A stretch of 5,657 bases of DNA from Thermoplasmata archaeon (GTDB lineage: Archaea > Thermoplasmatota > E2 > UBA202 > JdFR-43): positions 1 to 5,657 of the forward strand of contig QMSU01000085.1 in NCBI GenBank assembly GCA_003650975.1, written 5' to 3'. The notes beneath the pieces were generated by a model. It saw only the letters and a program-made list of their open reading frames with translations, ran no database searches and had not been told where the DNA came from. This document shows, one piece after another, positions 4,617 through 5,657 of this stretch; within the stretch, counting starts at the first letter, position 1; each line of letters opens with the position of its first letter. Made by a program: the position numbers and the translations under genes.

Positions 4617-5657
4617 ATGGGCAGCGTGAAGGATTTGAGAATCATTGAAAAACCGGAAAAAAATAAAACGGGCACGGGAGAGTTTATCTTTTCGGATAGG
4701 TATTCGGTGTTTGACTGGGGGGAGATGCCCGACCATTTCGCCCATAAGGGCGAGGCGCTCTGCATCATAGGAGCATATTTCTTCGAACGCCTCGAGGAAA
4801 TGGGCATCATGAGCCATTATATCGGGGTTGTGGAGGATGACAGGGCAAAGAGACTTGATGAACTGGAGAAGGCGAGCAATACCATGAGGGTCCGCGTTCT
4901 CAGAGTGATAAAACCCGAAATCCGGGGGGATTCATATGACTATTCCCCCTATAAAAGGGAGAGAGGAAATTTTTTGATACCCCTTGAAGTGATTTATCGC
5001 AACTCACTCCCCGCAGGTTCCAGTGTTTTCAAACGCCTCAGGGAAGGGAGTCTGAAACTCGAGGATATTGGACTTCCAGAAATGCCCTCTCCCGGACAAA
5101 AACTTCCAAAACCCATCCTGGATGTCTCCACAAAACTCGAGATTACCGACCGCTACATACCCTGGAGCGAGGCCCAGACCATGGCAGGACTGAGCGAGGA
5201 TGAGGTGGAGCGCATGCAGCATCTCACCGCCACCGTCAACGATTTCATCACCACACAGGCGAAAAGGGCCGGCCTTGTCAATGAAGACGGAAAATTCGAA
5301 TTCGGGTTCGACGAACATCGCAATATCATGCTGGTTGATGTGCTCGGAACACCGGATGAATGCCGGTTCACCAGAGAGGGCATTCCGGTGAGTAAAGAGG
5401 TGGCACGAATATACTACCGCACCACGGAATGGTATGAACGGGTGCAGGAGGCAAAGAAAAGGGACAGAATGAAATGGAAAACCCTGGTGGACATACCGCC
5501 ACCTCCGTTGCCGCCACGGCTTTCGGAACTGGTTTCCCTGCTGTACCAGGCGTGTTGCAACGAACTCACGGAAAGGGAATGGTTTGCTGCCCCCCCGCTG
5601 GGGGAAATTCTCTCAGAGGTAAAGGAGATTCTTGAGTTATCAGGAAAACAACAACAG
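4617..5657 (+). CDS. purC: Phosphoribosylaminoimidazole-succinocarboxamide (SAICAR) synthetase, long archaeal form (3' end beyond window)
   Basis: The frame is open from the ATG at 4617 to the last base, 347 codons with no stop, so the end lies outside. The enzyme is cytoplasmic and joins CAIR and aspartate using ATP to make SAICAR in de novo purine synthesis. Landmarks: TGTGEFIFSDRYSVFDWGEM at 18-37 (counterpart of the GKxKD...TDRISAFD nucleotide-binding region); KGEAL at 44-48; FLIPLEVIYRNSLPAGS at 119-135, close to PROSITE-type SAICAR signature 1 but with one extra residue before Ala-Gly-Ser; STKLEITDRYIPWSEAQ at 171-187; DGKFEFGFDE at 224-233 (signature 2); and LVDVLGTPDECRF at 239-251. 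Bacterial PurC is about 240 residues. This protein carries extra sequence, including a proline-rich run PPPPLPP (294-300) and a further helical C-terminus. Such longer forms occur in archaea. Its own TATA box and strong AGGTGAT suggest independent transcription. Confidence 0.93.
   Translation, partial: MGSVKDLRIIEKPEKNKTGTGEFIFSDRYSVFDWGEMPDHFAHKGEALCIIGAYFFERLEEMGIMSHYIGVVEDDRAKRLDELEKASNTMRVRVLRVIKPEIRGDSYDYSPYKRERGNFLIPLEVIYRNSLPAGSSVFKRLREGSLKLEDIGLPEMPSPGQKLPKPILDVSTKLEITDRYIPWSEAQTMAGLSEDEVERMQHLTATVNDFITTQAKRAGLVNEDGKFEFGFDEHRNIMLVDVLGTPDECRFTREGIPVSKEVARIYYRTTEWYERVQEAKKRDRMKWKTLVDIPPPPLPPRLSELVSLLYQACCNELTEREWFAAPPLGEILSEVKEILELSGKQQQ

Noticed and set aside
281..5657. A purine salvage/synthesis cluster linking the deaminase with purC
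   Set aside because: The genes are on opposite strands, in separate transcription units and divided by trkA-trkH. Neighbourhood alone does not support a functional cluster.

Overview
The window looks archaeal, most likely euryarchaeal. Start sites are preceded by TATA-like boxes about 25 bases upstream of the inferred transcription start, some with A-rich BRE-like sequence, and not by bacterial -35/-10 pairs. Ribosome-binding sites are variants of GGAGGTGAT. The gene types also fit: a DadD/MtaD-type deaminase, a single-RCK TrkA with TrkH, and the long archaeal form of SAICAR synthetase. A Thermoplasmata-like lineage is possible, but that is a guess from the look of the proteins and not something the sequence proves. 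All 5.6 kb looks like chromosomal housekeeping DNA. I see no mobile element, CRISPR array, tRNA or rRNA.

The left half is read on the minus strand. At the left edge lies the first 45 codons of a secreted or membrane-anchored protein (1-136) with its own TATA box and a strong GGAGG. Upstream of it is a two-gene unit. A membrane-anchored protein of unknown function (1556-2176; possible PLD-like middle and OB-like C-terminus) is followed, with no base between stop and start, by a 5'-deoxyadenosine/MTA/SAH deaminase of the amidohydrolase superfamily (281-1555).

A 286-base divergent gap (2177-2462) separates this unit from the plus-strand genes. It holds both promoters, a perfect 9-bp inverted repeat beside the minus-strand promoter, and several weaker repeats. 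The plus strand then carries trkA (2463-3113) and trkH (3114-4562), again exactly abutting, which together make a Trk potassium uptake system. After a 54-base gap with its own TATA box and AGGTGAT ribosome-binding site comes purC (4617 to beyond the window end), the purine biosynthesis step that makes SAICAR.

Functionally the window joins three small modules: recycling of nucleoside by-products of SAM enzymes, potassium homeostasis, and purine synthesis. The least explained parts are the membrane protein coupled to the deaminase, the dyad in the divergent gap, and the truncated secreted protein.
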